55,661 nt of DNA from the NCBI GenBank assembly GCA_043806135.1, contig JAZDHG010000106.1, positions 1 through 55,661 on the forward strand. Reading direction: 5' to 3'. Position 1 is the stretch's first letter. Each line of letters opens with the position of its first letter. The position numbers were made by a program, and so were the translations under genes. Below the pieces are notes generated by a model that saw only the letters and a program-made list of their open reading frames with translations, was not told where the DNA came from and did not search any database. Positions 23,120 to 31,013 of the stretch are shown in pieces. The stretch is from JAGLQQ01 sp043806135. GTDB lineage: Bacteria; Omnitrophota; Gorgyraeia; B26-G9.

Positions 23120-24349
23120 ATGCCAGATTTTTTATATAAAGCCAGAGATTCTGATGGGAACCTTGTTCAAGGTACGATGATTGCTGAGAGTGAAAGCGAA
23201 GTCATTGAAATACTGCAGCGTCGTAATTTGCTGATTACAGCAGTACAGCAAATTGTTGCCAAAAAGAAAGTCCAGCAACTTGGATTTAAAATATCTACAA
23301 TGAGATTTTCAACAAGGGTAAAGAATGATGACCTGTGTATTTTTGCTAGACAGATGGGGACTCTGCTTAATGCCGGTGTACCGCTATTGCGCAGTCTATC
23401 TGTATTGGGAAAGCAGATAGCATCAATACCCTTGCGTAATGCGGTTGATAAAATTAAGGAGGATATCCAGTCTGGAAGTACGCTAAGAGATGCCCTGGAT
23501 AAACATCCAAAGGTTTTTTCAAAATTCTGGGTTAACCTTGTCGGTACAGGTGAAGCCTCAGGACAATTACCTTCGGTGCTGGAGCAGATCGCTACATATT
23601 TTGAAAGTGCAGGAGAATTGCATAGAAAGGTTGTCTCAGCACTCATTTATCCCGTAATCCTGATGACTGTATGTACAGGAGCATTATTGGTTTTTGTTAT
23701 TAAGATTGTTCCTGTTTTTGCGCAAATGTTTCAAGGTTTTGGTACGGAATTGCCCCCGGTTACCCAATTTGTTGTTAATTTAAGTGAATTGTTGAGAAAG
23801 TTTGCAATCCCATTTATACTATTGAGCCCTGTGGCCGTGTTTTTATTGTTCAGGGCATTAAAAACTAAAAAAGGCAGAATGATCTTTGACCGTATTAGAC
23901 TGAAGCTGCCGATATTTGGGACATTATTCCGACATATTGCGATTTCTAATTTTGCCAGAGGCTTAGGTACAATGATCTCAAGCGGTGTGCCTATTTTATA
24001 TGCTTTGGAAATTGTAACTAAAACCGTGGGCAATAGTGTTATTGAAGAAGCGTTGGAAACAGTAAAGGATAGTGTTAGAGACGGTAAATCTATAGCCGAG
24101 CCTTTAGAAGCATCGGGAATTTTTCCCCCTATGGTTGTGCTCATGGTTAATGTTGGTGAGGAAACAGGAGAACTTGCCGATATGCTCAAACATGTTTCAA
24201 TATTTTATGAAGATCGCATTAAAATGGTGGTTGACAGGTTGTCATCGATGCTTGAGCCTTTTATGCTTGTTTTTATGGGTGGATTAGTCGGGTTTTTGGT
24301 AATCGCAATGTTTTTGCCGATATTTAAACTGGCTACAGCAGTCATGTAA
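23120..24349 (+). CDS. Type II secretion / type IV pilus inner-membrane protein (GspF/PilC)
   Basis: The 409-residue platform protein has the duplicated GspF layout. Each half carries a cytoplasmic helical domain (FARQMGTLLNAGVPLLRSLSVLGKQ, and again FARGLGTMISSGVPILYALEIVTKT), and there are membrane helices at about 175-205, 225-245 and 380-405. MPDFLYKARDSDGNLVQGTM is the family N-terminus. It receives conformational work from the GspE ATPase and moves pilin subunits. GAGGAG lies 12 bp before the ATG, and the pseudopilin gene follows after 11 bp. Confidence 0.93.
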   Translation: MPDFLYKARDSDGNLVQGTMIAESESEVIEILQRRNLLITAVQQIVAKKKVQQLGFKISTMRFSTRVKNDDLCIFARQMGTLLNAGVPLLRSLSVLGKQIASIPLRNAVDKIKEDIQSGSTLRDALDKHPKVFSKFWVNLVGTGEASGQLPSVLEQIATYFESAGELHRKVVSALIYPVILMTVCTGALLVFVIKIVPVFAQMFQGFGTELPPVTQFVVNLSELLRKFAIPFILLSPVAVFLLFRALKTKKGRMIFDRIRLKLPIFGTLFRHIAISNFARGLGTMISSGVPILYALEIVTKTVGNSVIEEALETVKDSVRDGKSIAEPLEASGIFPPMVVLMVNVGEETGELADMLKHVSIFYEDRIKMVVDRLSSMLEPFMLVFMGGLVGFLVIAMFLPIFKLATAVM

Positions 24350-24360
24350 TAGGAGGATTT

Positions 24361-24744
24361 ATGAGAAAAAATGCTTTTACTTTGATGGAATTGATGCTTA
24401 CAGTTATAGTTGTCGCTATACTGGTAAGTATCGCTATCCCAAACTATATCAACACTGTGGAAAGAACCCGCGCGCGTGAGGCAAGGGCAACCTTGGAATC
24501 AATGCGCTCAGCTGAGCAGACTTATGCTTCAGAACGCCGGGTTATGATTAATTTAGGCGCTGCGGATGCTGCGTGGACTATGGTCGGTCTTGAAAACCCG
24601 CATAATAACAATCGCAGATCATGGGACTATGCTTTTAATGCCGGAAGCGGAGCCGGTTTAGCAACGCGCAACAGCGGTCCTTATTCAGGCTGGACTATTG
24701 GTTTGGCTTTAGACGGGACAGAAACTATTAGCGGCGGGCCTTAA
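24361..24744 (+). CDS. Type II secretion / type IV pilus pseudopilin
   Basis: The 127-residue prepilin starts MRKNA then FTLMELMLTVIVVAILVSIAIPNY. Glu+5 is kept, but the -1 residue is Ala instead of the usual Gly, so cleavage would occur after a less preferred residue. The globular part is small (KARATLESMRSAEQTYASERRV-like helix, then an SWDYAF strand) and resembles the riboswitch-linked pilin at 1184 in size and layout (both have DWDY/SWDY followed by a Gly/Ser loop). AGGAGG precedes the ATG. It closes the machine operon and its stop overlaps the convergent lpxB stop. Confidence 0.88.
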   Translation: MRKNAFTLMELMLTVIVVAILVSIAIPNYINTVERTRAREARATLESMRSAEQTYASERRVMINLGAADAAWTMVGLENPHNNNRRSWDYAFNAGSGAGLATRNSGPYSGWTIGLALDGTETISGGP

Positions 24745-25886
24745 TTAATCAATACTTCAATAGCCTTGGCAGCATTTTTATTAGCATCAGATGTTCCTAA
24801 GTTTTCTCTCACCTTAGAAAGTTCTTTTCTAATATTATCCTGCTTTTGATGAGTTAAGCTGAAAAAATCGATTGAGGCTTTAAAAAGATTGGCAGGCCTG
24901 GCCTGATATTGAATGAATTCAGGGATTATTTTCTTTCCGGCCACTATATTGACCAGCCCGATAAAGGGGAGTTGAATGAGTATTTTTGATATAAACCAGG
25001 TAAAGAAACTTGTTTTGTAAACAATTAGCATGGGGATTCCTAAAATTGCTGTTTCCAATGTTGCCGTACCCGAACAAACCCAGGCAAAAGTAGAGGCATT
25101 TATAAAATCATAGGTATTATTGTCAATTATCTGTAAATTGAGATCAGGGTATGACAGGGTTATCTGCTGTATAATTTCAGGCTTAATATTTAATGCTTTG
25201 ATCAGCAAAAATTTCACCTCAGGCATATTTTTTTGCAATAACCGCGCGGCATTAAGCATTATAGGCAGCAGTTTGTTTACCTCGTTTATCCTTGATCCGG
25301 GCAAAAGACATATTATCTTGTCCTTAATGTTCAAGTTTATGCTATTTAAAACGGCGCTTTTGTCTTTTACGTTCGTGAATTTTTCTAAAAGAGGGTGTCC
25401 GACAAATTCAGCATCAACACCGTTATTTTTGTAAAGGATTTCCTCAAATTTGAAAACAACCAGCAGCTTATCGATAGTTTTTTTGATCAAAACTATTCGC
25501 TTTTTCCCCCAGGCCCATATTTGCGGGCTTATATAATAAATTATCTTAATATGAGGGATATTCTGTTTTATTCTTTTAGCCAGCCTTAAATTGAAGCCGG
25601 GATAATCGATGAGAATCACAGCCAGAGGTTGTTCTTTTTTGATCTGTTGTATGGTAAGTTCAAAAGTCTGTTTGAAAATCGGGTAATGTTTTAAAATCTC
25701 TATGAACCCGATTACGGCATACTGAGTAAGATCAGCAAATGTTTCCACACCGGCATTTCTCATTTGAGCTCCGCCGATTCCGGAAATCTTAAGCTCAGGA
25801 TGTGACATTTTTAACTGCCGTGCAAGAGCTGCCCCATGCATGTCCGCAGAAGGCTCTCCGGCAATGATCATAATAGATTTAGGCAT
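24741..25886 (-). CDS. lpxB: Lipid-A-disaccharide synthase
   Basis: A 381-residue GT19 glycosyltransferase joining UDP-2,3-diacylglucosamine to lipid X. Signatures are IMIIAGEPSADMHGAALARQL at the N-terminus, GIGGAQMRNAGV, VILIDYPGFNLRLAKRIK, YYISPQIWAWGKKRI, LPGSRINEV and CSGTATLETAILGIPMLIVYK. The length is normal. The gene is convergent with the pseudopilin gene, overlapping it by 4 bp, and its start overlaps the upstream dehydrogenase by 8 bp, so these two minus-strand genes form one operon. Confidence 0.95.
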   Translation of the reverse strand: MPKSIMIIAGEPSADMHGAALARQLKMSHPELKISGIGGAQMRNAGVETFADLTQYAVIGFIEILKHYPIFKQTFELTIQQIKKEQPLAVILIDYPGFNLRLAKRIKQNIPHIKIIYYISPQIWAWGKKRIVLIKKTIDKLLVVFKFEEILYKNNGVDAEFVGHPLLEKFTNVKDKSAVLNSINLNIKDKIICLLPGSRINEVNKLLPIMLNAARLLQKNMPEVKFLLIKALNIKPEIIQQITLSYPDLNLQIIDNNTYDFINASTFAWVCSGTATLETAILGIPMLIVYKTSFFTWFISKILIQLPFIGLVNIVAGKKIIPEFIQYQARPANLFKASIDFFSLTHQKQDNIRKELSKVRENLGTSDANKNAAKAIEVLIN

Positions 25887-26799
25887 TTTTGCGGATTTGT
25901 TTTGTTATAGCCAGTGCAATTTCAAGGGCATCTTTTGCTTCTTTGCCGCGCACAATCGGCTGTTTTCCTTTTTTAATGCAATCAATAAAAGAACTTAGTT
26001 CTTCTACGAGAGGCTCCTTTTTGGTGACAAGTATTTCTTCTTTGACGATTCTGTCCCTTTCCTTTTTAAAAAATATTATCTTTTGCTGTGCATAATCAAG
26101 GCTCAGATATGAATCTTTTTGAAAAATTCGTATTTTTCGCATTGATTCATCACTGACCCTACTGGCTGTAAGATTGCAGACTGTACCGTTTTTAAAAATC
26201 AGCCTGACGTTAGCAATATCCTCGTTTGGTGAAAGCACATTAACGCCTATGGCGTGCGCCTTTTTAAGAGGTGATTTGACCAGGGACAGGACAATGTCTA
26301 TATCGTGGATCATAAGATCGAGGATAACACTGACATCAGTGCCTCTCTTAGGATAAGGGCTTAGCCGATGGCATTCGATAAATTTCGGGTTTTTACAAAA
26401 ACCCTGGAGGGTCATGATCGCTGGGTTAAAACGTTCAACATGTCCCACCTGCAGGATCTTTCTTTTCGCCCGGGCAAATTTTATTAACTTTTGCGCCTCC
26501 AGTGTAGTCGGTGTGATCGGTTTCTCCACAAGCACATGAACATTATTCTTAAGAAATATCTTGGCAATTTTGAAATGCGTGTTAGTAGGGGTGGCAATGC
26601 TTACAGCATCAACCTTATCAAGCAGTTTTTTGTAATCCAGATAAGCAGTGCTCTTAAACTTAAGTGCACAAGAGTTTGCTTTTTCCTCATCAGTATCGCA
26701 AATGCCTACTAGTTCCACTCCAGGCATATCGCTATAGATGCGGGCATGAATGTTACCCAGATGGCCGGTTCCGATAACAGCTACTTTTACGTTTTTCAT
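25879..26799 (-). CDS. Gfo/Idh/MocA-family NAD-dependent dehydrogenase, GnnA-like
   Basis: The 306-residue product has a Rossmann start, VAVIGTGHLGNIHARIYSDM, the EKP motif VLVEKPITPT and the substrate-loop region GHVERFNPAI. RGTDVSVILDLMIHDIDIVLSL supplies the conserved Asp/His. Homologues located beside lpxA or lpxB include GnnA, which oxidises the 3-position of UDP-GlcNAc as a first step to amide-linked lipid A. The operon with lpxB supports a lipid A role, but no GnnB aminotransferase is visible here, so function stays open. Confidence 0.75.
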   Translation of the reverse strand: MKNVKVAVIGTGHLGNIHARIYSDMPGVELVGICDTDEEKANSCALKFKSTAYLDYKKLLDKVDAVSIATPTNTHFKIAKIFLKNNVHVLVEKPITPTTLEAQKLIKFARAKRKILQVGHVERFNPAIMTLQGFCKNPKFIECHRLSPYPKRGTDVSVILDLMIHDIDIVLSLVKSPLKKAHAIGVNVLSPNEDIANVRLIFKNGTVCNLTASRVSDESMRKIRIFQKDSYLSLDYAQQKIIFFKKERDRIVKEEILVTKKEPLVEELSSFIDCIKKGKQPIVRGKEAKDALEIALAITKQIRKNA

Positions 26800-26862
26800 A
26801 ATGTTATTAACTTAACATAATAAAGAAGATATTGTCAAGAGCCAGATAGAAAACAGATGACT

Positions 26863-27080
26863 AGGGACGAAGGACGATCGCTATGCTAGGACGAAGGACG
26901 AAAAAGCAAAATGGTCAATATTCCATGGTCGATAGTCAATAAACGCAATACTCCCGCCATAAATCTGGCGAGGCTCGCCAATGTTGGCTTTTTAATCATG
27001 CTTGGCGGCAATACAAATTCAGTTTTTTCGTCTCTCGTCCTAGTGAACAAAGTGAACGATCGTCCATCGGACTTCGGTTC
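26863..27080. repeat. Composite GGACGA inverted-repeat element, copy 2
   Basis: The forward block (26863-26906) reads GGGACGAAGGACGATCG then TAGGACGAAGGACGAAAAAG. The core ATGGTCGATAGTCA follows at about 26925-26938. The inverted block (27022-27080) contains TCGTCTCTCGTCCTAGTG and CGATCGTCCATCGGACTTCG. Between core and inverted block, CGCCATAAATCTGGCG and GGCGAGGCTCGCC form small hairpins. It is homologous in plan to 141-399. It fills most of the gap between the dehydrogenase start and the acyltransferase gene. Confidence 0.6.
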
Positions 27081-27103
27081 TATGATTTCAGTTTTTAACC
27101 AGC

Positions 27104-27131
27104 AAACTGGCAACTGGCAACTGGTAACTGG
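27104..27131. repeat. Heptad array (CAACTGG words)
   Basis: AAACTGG CAACTGG CAACTGG TAACTGG is four seven-base units, directly after the composite GGACGA element. Confidence 0.6.
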
Positions 27132-27142
27132 TTAAGTAAATA

Positions 27143-27171
27143 TTGACCTTAATATATTTATATAGTAATAT
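27143..27171 (+). promoter_or_regulatory. Possible promoter of the acyltransferase gene
   Basis: TTGACC (27143-27148), a 17-bp spacer and TAATAT (27166-27171). The ATG at 27180 is only eight bases further, so a transcript from here would be almost leaderless. Confidence 0.35.
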
Positions 27172-27179
27172 ATGTTACC

Positions 27180-28085
27180 ATGAAGAATAGAGCAATAAGA
27201 ATGTTTATATCATGGTTCACTGTTTTTGGGTTGAGGTTTTTATTATCTATTTTCCGCATAGTGCCCTTAAAAATACTTTATTTTTTCGGTAATGCCTTAA
27301 GCGCTTTATATTACAAACTTGCCCATAAGAACAGGCGGATCGCCTTGAGCAATATTGAAAAGGCTTTAGGTCCAGAAGTTACGCCTAAAAAAAGAGTAAA
27401 GATTGCACGGGAAAGCTTTAAAACCATGGGCGATATCATTCTTGATACCTTGCGCGGTGACAATTTGTCCGATGGAAAAGCAAAGAAGTCTATATCTATT
27501 GAGGGCATTGAAAATCTGGAAAACGCACTTAAAAAGGGAAAAGGGGTTGTCGCTGCCAGTGCGCATTTAGGCAGCTTTACGATGATGGGATTCGGCTTAG
27601 CCAGCCAAGGTTATAAAACTTCTTATGTCGCCAGGCATGCGCGTAATAAGGGGGTTGAACGCGTAATTTTGAGCATTTGCCGTAAAGTTGGTCAAAAGAT
27701 AATTTTCAATCGTCCAGTGCATGCTTGTATGCGGCTTTGCATGAAAGTCTTAAAGCGCAATGAAGTTTTGATAATAGAGCTTGATCAAAATTTCGGTAAA
27801 GAAGGGGTAAAGGTCTATTTTTTTAATCAACCTGCCATGGTTGCCAGCGGGCCGATCAAATTAGCCATAAGTACGCAAGCGGCTATTGTGCCAATGTTTA
27901 TAACAAGAATTAATGCTTTTGATCATATTATTAAAATAGAACCGGAAATAAAACTTGAAAAATATGAAGATGAAGACATGCAGATTAAAGAGAATCTGCA
28001 AAAGGTGATCGCGATTGTTGAAAGTTATATCCGTAAATATCCCGGGCAGTGGGTGAATTGGATTCATAAACAATGGAATGCTTAA
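27180..28085 (+). CDS. Lipid A acyltransferase family protein (LpxL/HtrB-like) with altered catalytic motif
   Basis: The 301-residue protein has an N-terminal membrane helix (about 12-45) and the LPLAT fold. Family features are NIEKALG, the block VVAASAHLGSFTMMG, SYVARHARNKGVERVI and IELDQNFGKEGVKVYFFNQPAMVASGPIKLA. LpxL-type enzymes add a secondary acyl chain to lipid A through an H-x4-(D/E) dyad. Here His129 is present but the partner position 134 is Thr. The other motifs are intact, so the fold is secure, but chemistry may differ or use another acid. It may act on another lipid. Confidence 0.8.
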   Translation: MKNRAIRMFISWFTVFGLRFLLSIFRIVPLKILYFFGNALSALYYKLAHKNRRIALSNIEKALGPEVTPKKRVKIARESFKTMGDIILDTLRGDNLSDGKAKKSISIEGIENLENALKKGKGVVAASAHLGSFTMMGFGLASQGYKTSYVARHARNKGVERVILSICRKVGQKIIFNRPVHACMRLCMKVLKRNEVLIIELDQNFGKEGVKVYFFNQPAMVASGPIKLAISTQAAIVPMFITRINAFDHIIKIEPEIKLEKYEDEDMQIKENLQKVIAIVESYIRKYPGQWVNWIHKQWNA

Positions 28086-28119
28086 AGGACGATATCGTAT
28101 AGCGGAAAGTTTGCAATGA

Positions 28120-28158
28120 AGCAGCGAGCCGCAAGAAGCAAGTAGCTATAGCAAATAG
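28120..28158. repeat. Heptad array (AGCAGCG/AGTAGCT words)
   Basis: AGCAGCG AGCCGCA AGAAGCA AGTAGCT ATAGCAA ATAGG runs in seven-base steps between the acyltransferase gene and the hisG promoter. Confidence 0.45.
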
Positions 28159-28193
28159 GGAGAAAAAATAGGTAAACTCTACGGGTGTTTATA

Positions 28194-28222
28194 TTGACAT
28201 TTAGGGAATAAGCATATAAAAT
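28194..28222 (+). promoter_or_regulatory. Promoter of hisG
   Basis: TTGACA (28194-28199), 17 bp, TAAAAT (28217-28222). It lies about 50 bp before the hisG start. Confidence 0.65.
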
Positions 28223-28270
28223 ATATAAGACATTTTTTTATTTTGAACAAAATTAAAAATGGTGAGGATT

Positions 28271-29146
28271 ATGGAAAAAAAAATAAAGATTGGTTTACCT
28301 AAAGGAAGCTTACAGGAGTCAACATTGCGTATGCTGAAAAAAGCTGGATTTTCCATTGCTGTTTCCAGCCGTTCCTATTTTCCTTCAATAGATGATGCAG
28401 AGATAGAAGCAGTTCTTTTACGGGCACAGGAATTGCCGCGTTATGTAGAAAATGGGGTTTTAGATTGCGGTATTACCGGAAAGGACTGGACATTGGAAAA
28501 CAATGCCAAGGTTATTACGGTAACTGATATGGTATATGCAAAGCAAAGCCTGACGCCTGTACGCTGGGTGCTTGCAGTTCCTAATTCTTCGAATATCAGT
28601 TCTGTGAAAGACTTAAATGGCAAACGCATTGCTACAGAACTTGTAAATGTGACAAAAAGGTACCTAAAGGAAAACAAGGTAAAAGCTGATGTAGAGTTCA
28701 GCTGGGGAGCAACAGAGGCTAAAGTGCCTGAGCTTGTTGATGCAATTGTGGAACTTACTGAGACAGGTTCCAGTTTGCGGGCGCATAACCTGAAGATTAT
28801 AGATACCATTTGTGAATCAACTACCCAGCTTATTGCCAATCGAACTTCGTGGAAGAATAAGTGGAAAAAGGATAAAATCAGTAACATCGCCTTACTGCTT
28901 AAGGGGGCAATCGCAGCCGAGGATAAAGTCGGGTTAAAGTTTAACATACAGGAAAAGAATATAGAAAAGGTTCTGTCTTTAGTCCCTTCCATGAGGAATC
29001 CCACTGTTTCCCATCTGACCAGAAAGGGCTGGTATGCTCTGGAGATTATTGCCCAGGAGAAAATTGTCAGAGACTTGATCTTGAAATTAAAAAAAGCCGG
29101 AGCAGAGGCTATTATTGAATATAACTTAACAAAAGTAATACCTTAA
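28271..29146 (+). CDS. hisG: ATP phosphoribosyltransferase, long form
   Basis: A 291-residue enzyme catalysing the first step of histidine synthesis. IGLPKGSLQESTLRML is the N-terminal motif, YVENGVLDCGITGKDW and ELVDAIVELTETGSSLRAHNLKII form the PRPP-binding core, and residues about 215-291 are the ACT-like C-terminal domain that gives histidine feedback in the long form. No hisZ is needed. I chose ATG 28271, with GTGAGG upstream, over ATG 28259. It is an orphan: no other his gene lies in the window, and it has its own promoter. Confidence 0.95.
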   Translation: MEKKIKIGLPKGSLQESTLRMLKKAGFSIAVSSRSYFPSIDDAEIEAVLLRAQELPRYVENGVLDCGITGKDWTLENNAKVITVTDMVYAKQSLTPVRWVLAVPNSSNISSVKDLNGKRIATELVNVTKRYLKENKVKADVEFSWGATEAKVPELVDAIVELTETGSSLRAHNLKIIDTICESTTQLIANRTSWKNKWKKDKISNIALLLKGAIAAEDKVGLKFNIQEKNIEKVLSLVPSMRNPTVSHLTRKGWYALEIIAQEKIVRDLILKLKKAGAEAIIEYNLTKVIP

Positions 29147-29151
29147 CACGA

Positions 29152-29190
29152 AAGTAAAAAGTAAAAAGTAAAAAGATAAAAGGTAAAAGT
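29152..29190. repeat. Heptad array (AGTAAAA words)
   Basis: AGTAAAA AGTAAAA AGTAAAA AGATAAA AGGTAAA AGTTG, five clear units right after the hisG stop. The same word is used at 51308-51342 and inside proS. Confidence 0.65.
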
Positions 29191-29223
29191 TGTTTACCAG
29201 CGATGAATTGAAGGAGGAATTGT

Positions 29224-29319
29224 ATGCCGTGCGGTAGAAAGAGAAAACGTAAGAAGATATCTACTCATAAGAGAAAAAAGAGATTGCGCAGAGACAGACA
29301 TAAAAAGAAGAACTCATAA
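29224..29319 (+). CDS. Tiny basic ribosomal-type protein (AURKAIP1/COX24-like, bS22-like)
   Basis: 31 residues, more than half Lys/Arg, reading MPCGRKRKRKKISTHKRKKR at the start and ending HKKKNS. It matches the pattern of the short bacterial proteins with an AURKAIP1/COX24 domain, (K/R)RKK(M)xxHKxKKRxRRxR, which bind the small ribosomal subunit. GAAGGAGG lies just before the ATG, a strong ribosome binding site. It is too short for most ORF callers. Confidence 0.75.
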   Translation: MPCGRKRKRKKISTHKRKKRLRRDRHKKKNS

Positions 29320-29334
29320 AAGGCAGCAACTTTA

Positions 29335-30900
29335 ATGAAATACTATGCGGGATATTCCTTTAGGCTGGCAGTGGTAATGATATTATTATCTGTTGCTGTT
29401 AATGGGTGTGCTGGAAAAAAAACAACTTTTAAGAAGAGCGTCATAAATATAAACAGCAGCCTGACGAATAAGGAAATTCTAGCAAAAAATTTAATTTCAA
29501 AAGCCTACGCTCATTATCTGCGTGGGCTTTTATTCGAAAAGCAAAATCAAGTTGCTGAGGCGATTAAGGAATATAACCGGGCTGCTAATTATGACAGAAA
29601 TTCCCCAACGATTCGCATAAAATTGGGGACGGCATATTTTAAAAAAGGCGATTTTAATAACTCAATTGAGCAGTTGAAAAAAGTCTTAGAGATCGATCCG
29701 GAAAATATAAGAGTAAGGCTGCTCTTAGGGGTTATTTATACCGCATTTGGTAATTTTTCTGAAGCGGCAATATTGTACGAGGAAGTTATCAGGATTGAAC
29801 CTGAGAATACACAGGCTAAACTGAGTATCGCGGATCTATACGTGCTTGAGCAGAAAGTGGACAAAGCTATTCTTGTTTATGAAGAACTTGCCAGCAAAGA
29901 TATCCCGCTGCCTTATGTATATTTTAACTTAGGGATGCTTTATACCCAGATTAATGAATATGAAAAGGCCTTATTTTTTCTTGAGAAGACAATAAGCCTT
30001 GATCCAAATTATTTAGAAGCGTATCTTGGACTTGGATTAGTCTATGAATTGAAGAATGAAATTGAAAAATCACAGCAGGCCTATGAAAAGGCGATCAAAC
30101 TTAAACCGGAAAGTGCACTTGCTTACTTTCGTTTGGGGCAGATGTATGTTACTAGGGATTTGCTTGATAAAGCCCTGGAGCAGTTTAAAAAGGTTTTGGA
30201 AATAAATCCGCGTGTTATTGATACTTATTTTGAGATTGCGCATATTTATTTAAAACAGGAGAAACACGAAGAGGCCATTGAGATTTTAGTAAGTGCAGAA
30301 CCGTTTTTACAGGATAAATCGCGACTGTTTTTATTAATGGGACTAGCTTACGGATTGAAAGAGGATTTTCAAAAGGCAGAAGAGTATTACAATAAAACCA
30401 TAAAATTGACCCCAAAAGATGACCTGGTTTATTTTTATCTGGGAGCTATGTATGAAAAACAGGGAAAAAGAGAATTGGCAAAAGCACAGTTTTTGAAAAC
30501 CCTTGAAATAAATCCTAACAATGCCGATGCGTGCAATTATCTGGGATATATTTATGCTGAAGACGGATTAAATCTTGAACAGGCAGAGACATTGATAAAA
30601 AAAGCTCTTGAAGTAGAACCGAATAATGGGGCATATCTGGATTCCTTGGGATGGGTATATTTTAAACAGGGCAACTTTGAAGAGGCCTTGAAATTCTTAA
30701 AAAAAGCTATAGAGGTTTTGGATACTGATCCGATAATTCATGATCACCTTGGTGATGCATACTTAAAAAAGGGATTGGAAAATAAGGCACGTATTCATTG
30801 GAAGCAATCGTTAGCAATTAACCCTGCACAAAAATCAGTGCAGGAAAAACTGGATGCACTTAATATGGGTAATAGCGCATTCGGCAATACTAAAAAATAG
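29335..30900 (+). CDS. TPR-repeat lipoprotein
   Basis: A 521-residue protein with a lipoprotein signal (VVMILLSVAVNGC, Cys25) and then some twelve to thirteen tetratricopeptide repeats covering residues about 50-510. Repeat consensus is clear, for example AYLGLGLVYELKNEIEKSQQAYEKAIKLKPES and YLDSLGWVYFKQGNFEEALKFLKKAIEV. TPR lipoproteins act as scaffolds at the envelope, for instance as pilotins or in polysaccharide export. The partner is not evident here; neighbours are the COX24-like gene and an FtsH-like protease gene. Confidence 0.88.
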   Translation: MKYYAGYSFRLAVVMILLSVAVNGCAGKKTTFKKSVININSSLTNKEILAKNLISKAYAHYLRGLLFEKQNQVAEAIKEYNRAANYDRNSPTIRIKLGTAYFKKGDFNNSIEQLKKVLEIDPENIRVRLLLGVIYTAFGNFSEAAILYEEVIRIEPENTQAKLSIADLYVLEQKVDKAILVYEELASKDIPLPYVYFNLGMLYTQINEYEKALFFLEKTISLDPNYLEAYLGLGLVYELKNEIEKSQQAYEKAIKLKPESALAYFRLGQMYVTRDLLDKALEQFKKVLEINPRVIDTYFEIAHIYLKQEKHEEAIEILVSAEPFLQDKSRLFLLMGLAYGLKEDFQKAEEYYNKTIKLTPKDDLVYFYLGAMYEKQGKRELAKAQFLKTLEINPNNADACNYLGYIYAEDGLNLEQAETLIKKALEVEPNNGAYLDSLGWVYFKQGNFEEALKFLKKAIEVLDTDPIIHDHLGDAYLKKGLENKARIHWKQSLAINPAQKSVQEKLDALNMGNSAFGNTKK

Positions 30901-30987
30901 GGTCATTCTTAATTAAGTTGAATAAATTTCTATTAGTATATCAGTGTAATCTGGTTCTTTCGGCCAACTTAAACAAGAAAGAACCAA
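30899..30987. repeat. GGTTCTTTC hairpin repeat, copy C
   Basis: AGGGTCATTCTTAATTAAG starts the element at the TPR gene stop, and GAATAAATTTCTATTAG and a variable middle follow. GGTTCTTTC, GGCCAACTTAAACAA and GAAAGAACC then form a perfect 9-bp stem. It is the most complete match to copy B (22979-23056). It is followed 27 bp later by the ftsH start. Confidence 0.7.
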
Positions 30988-31013
30988 AAAATAAGAGATA
31001 AGAGGGAGGTTAT

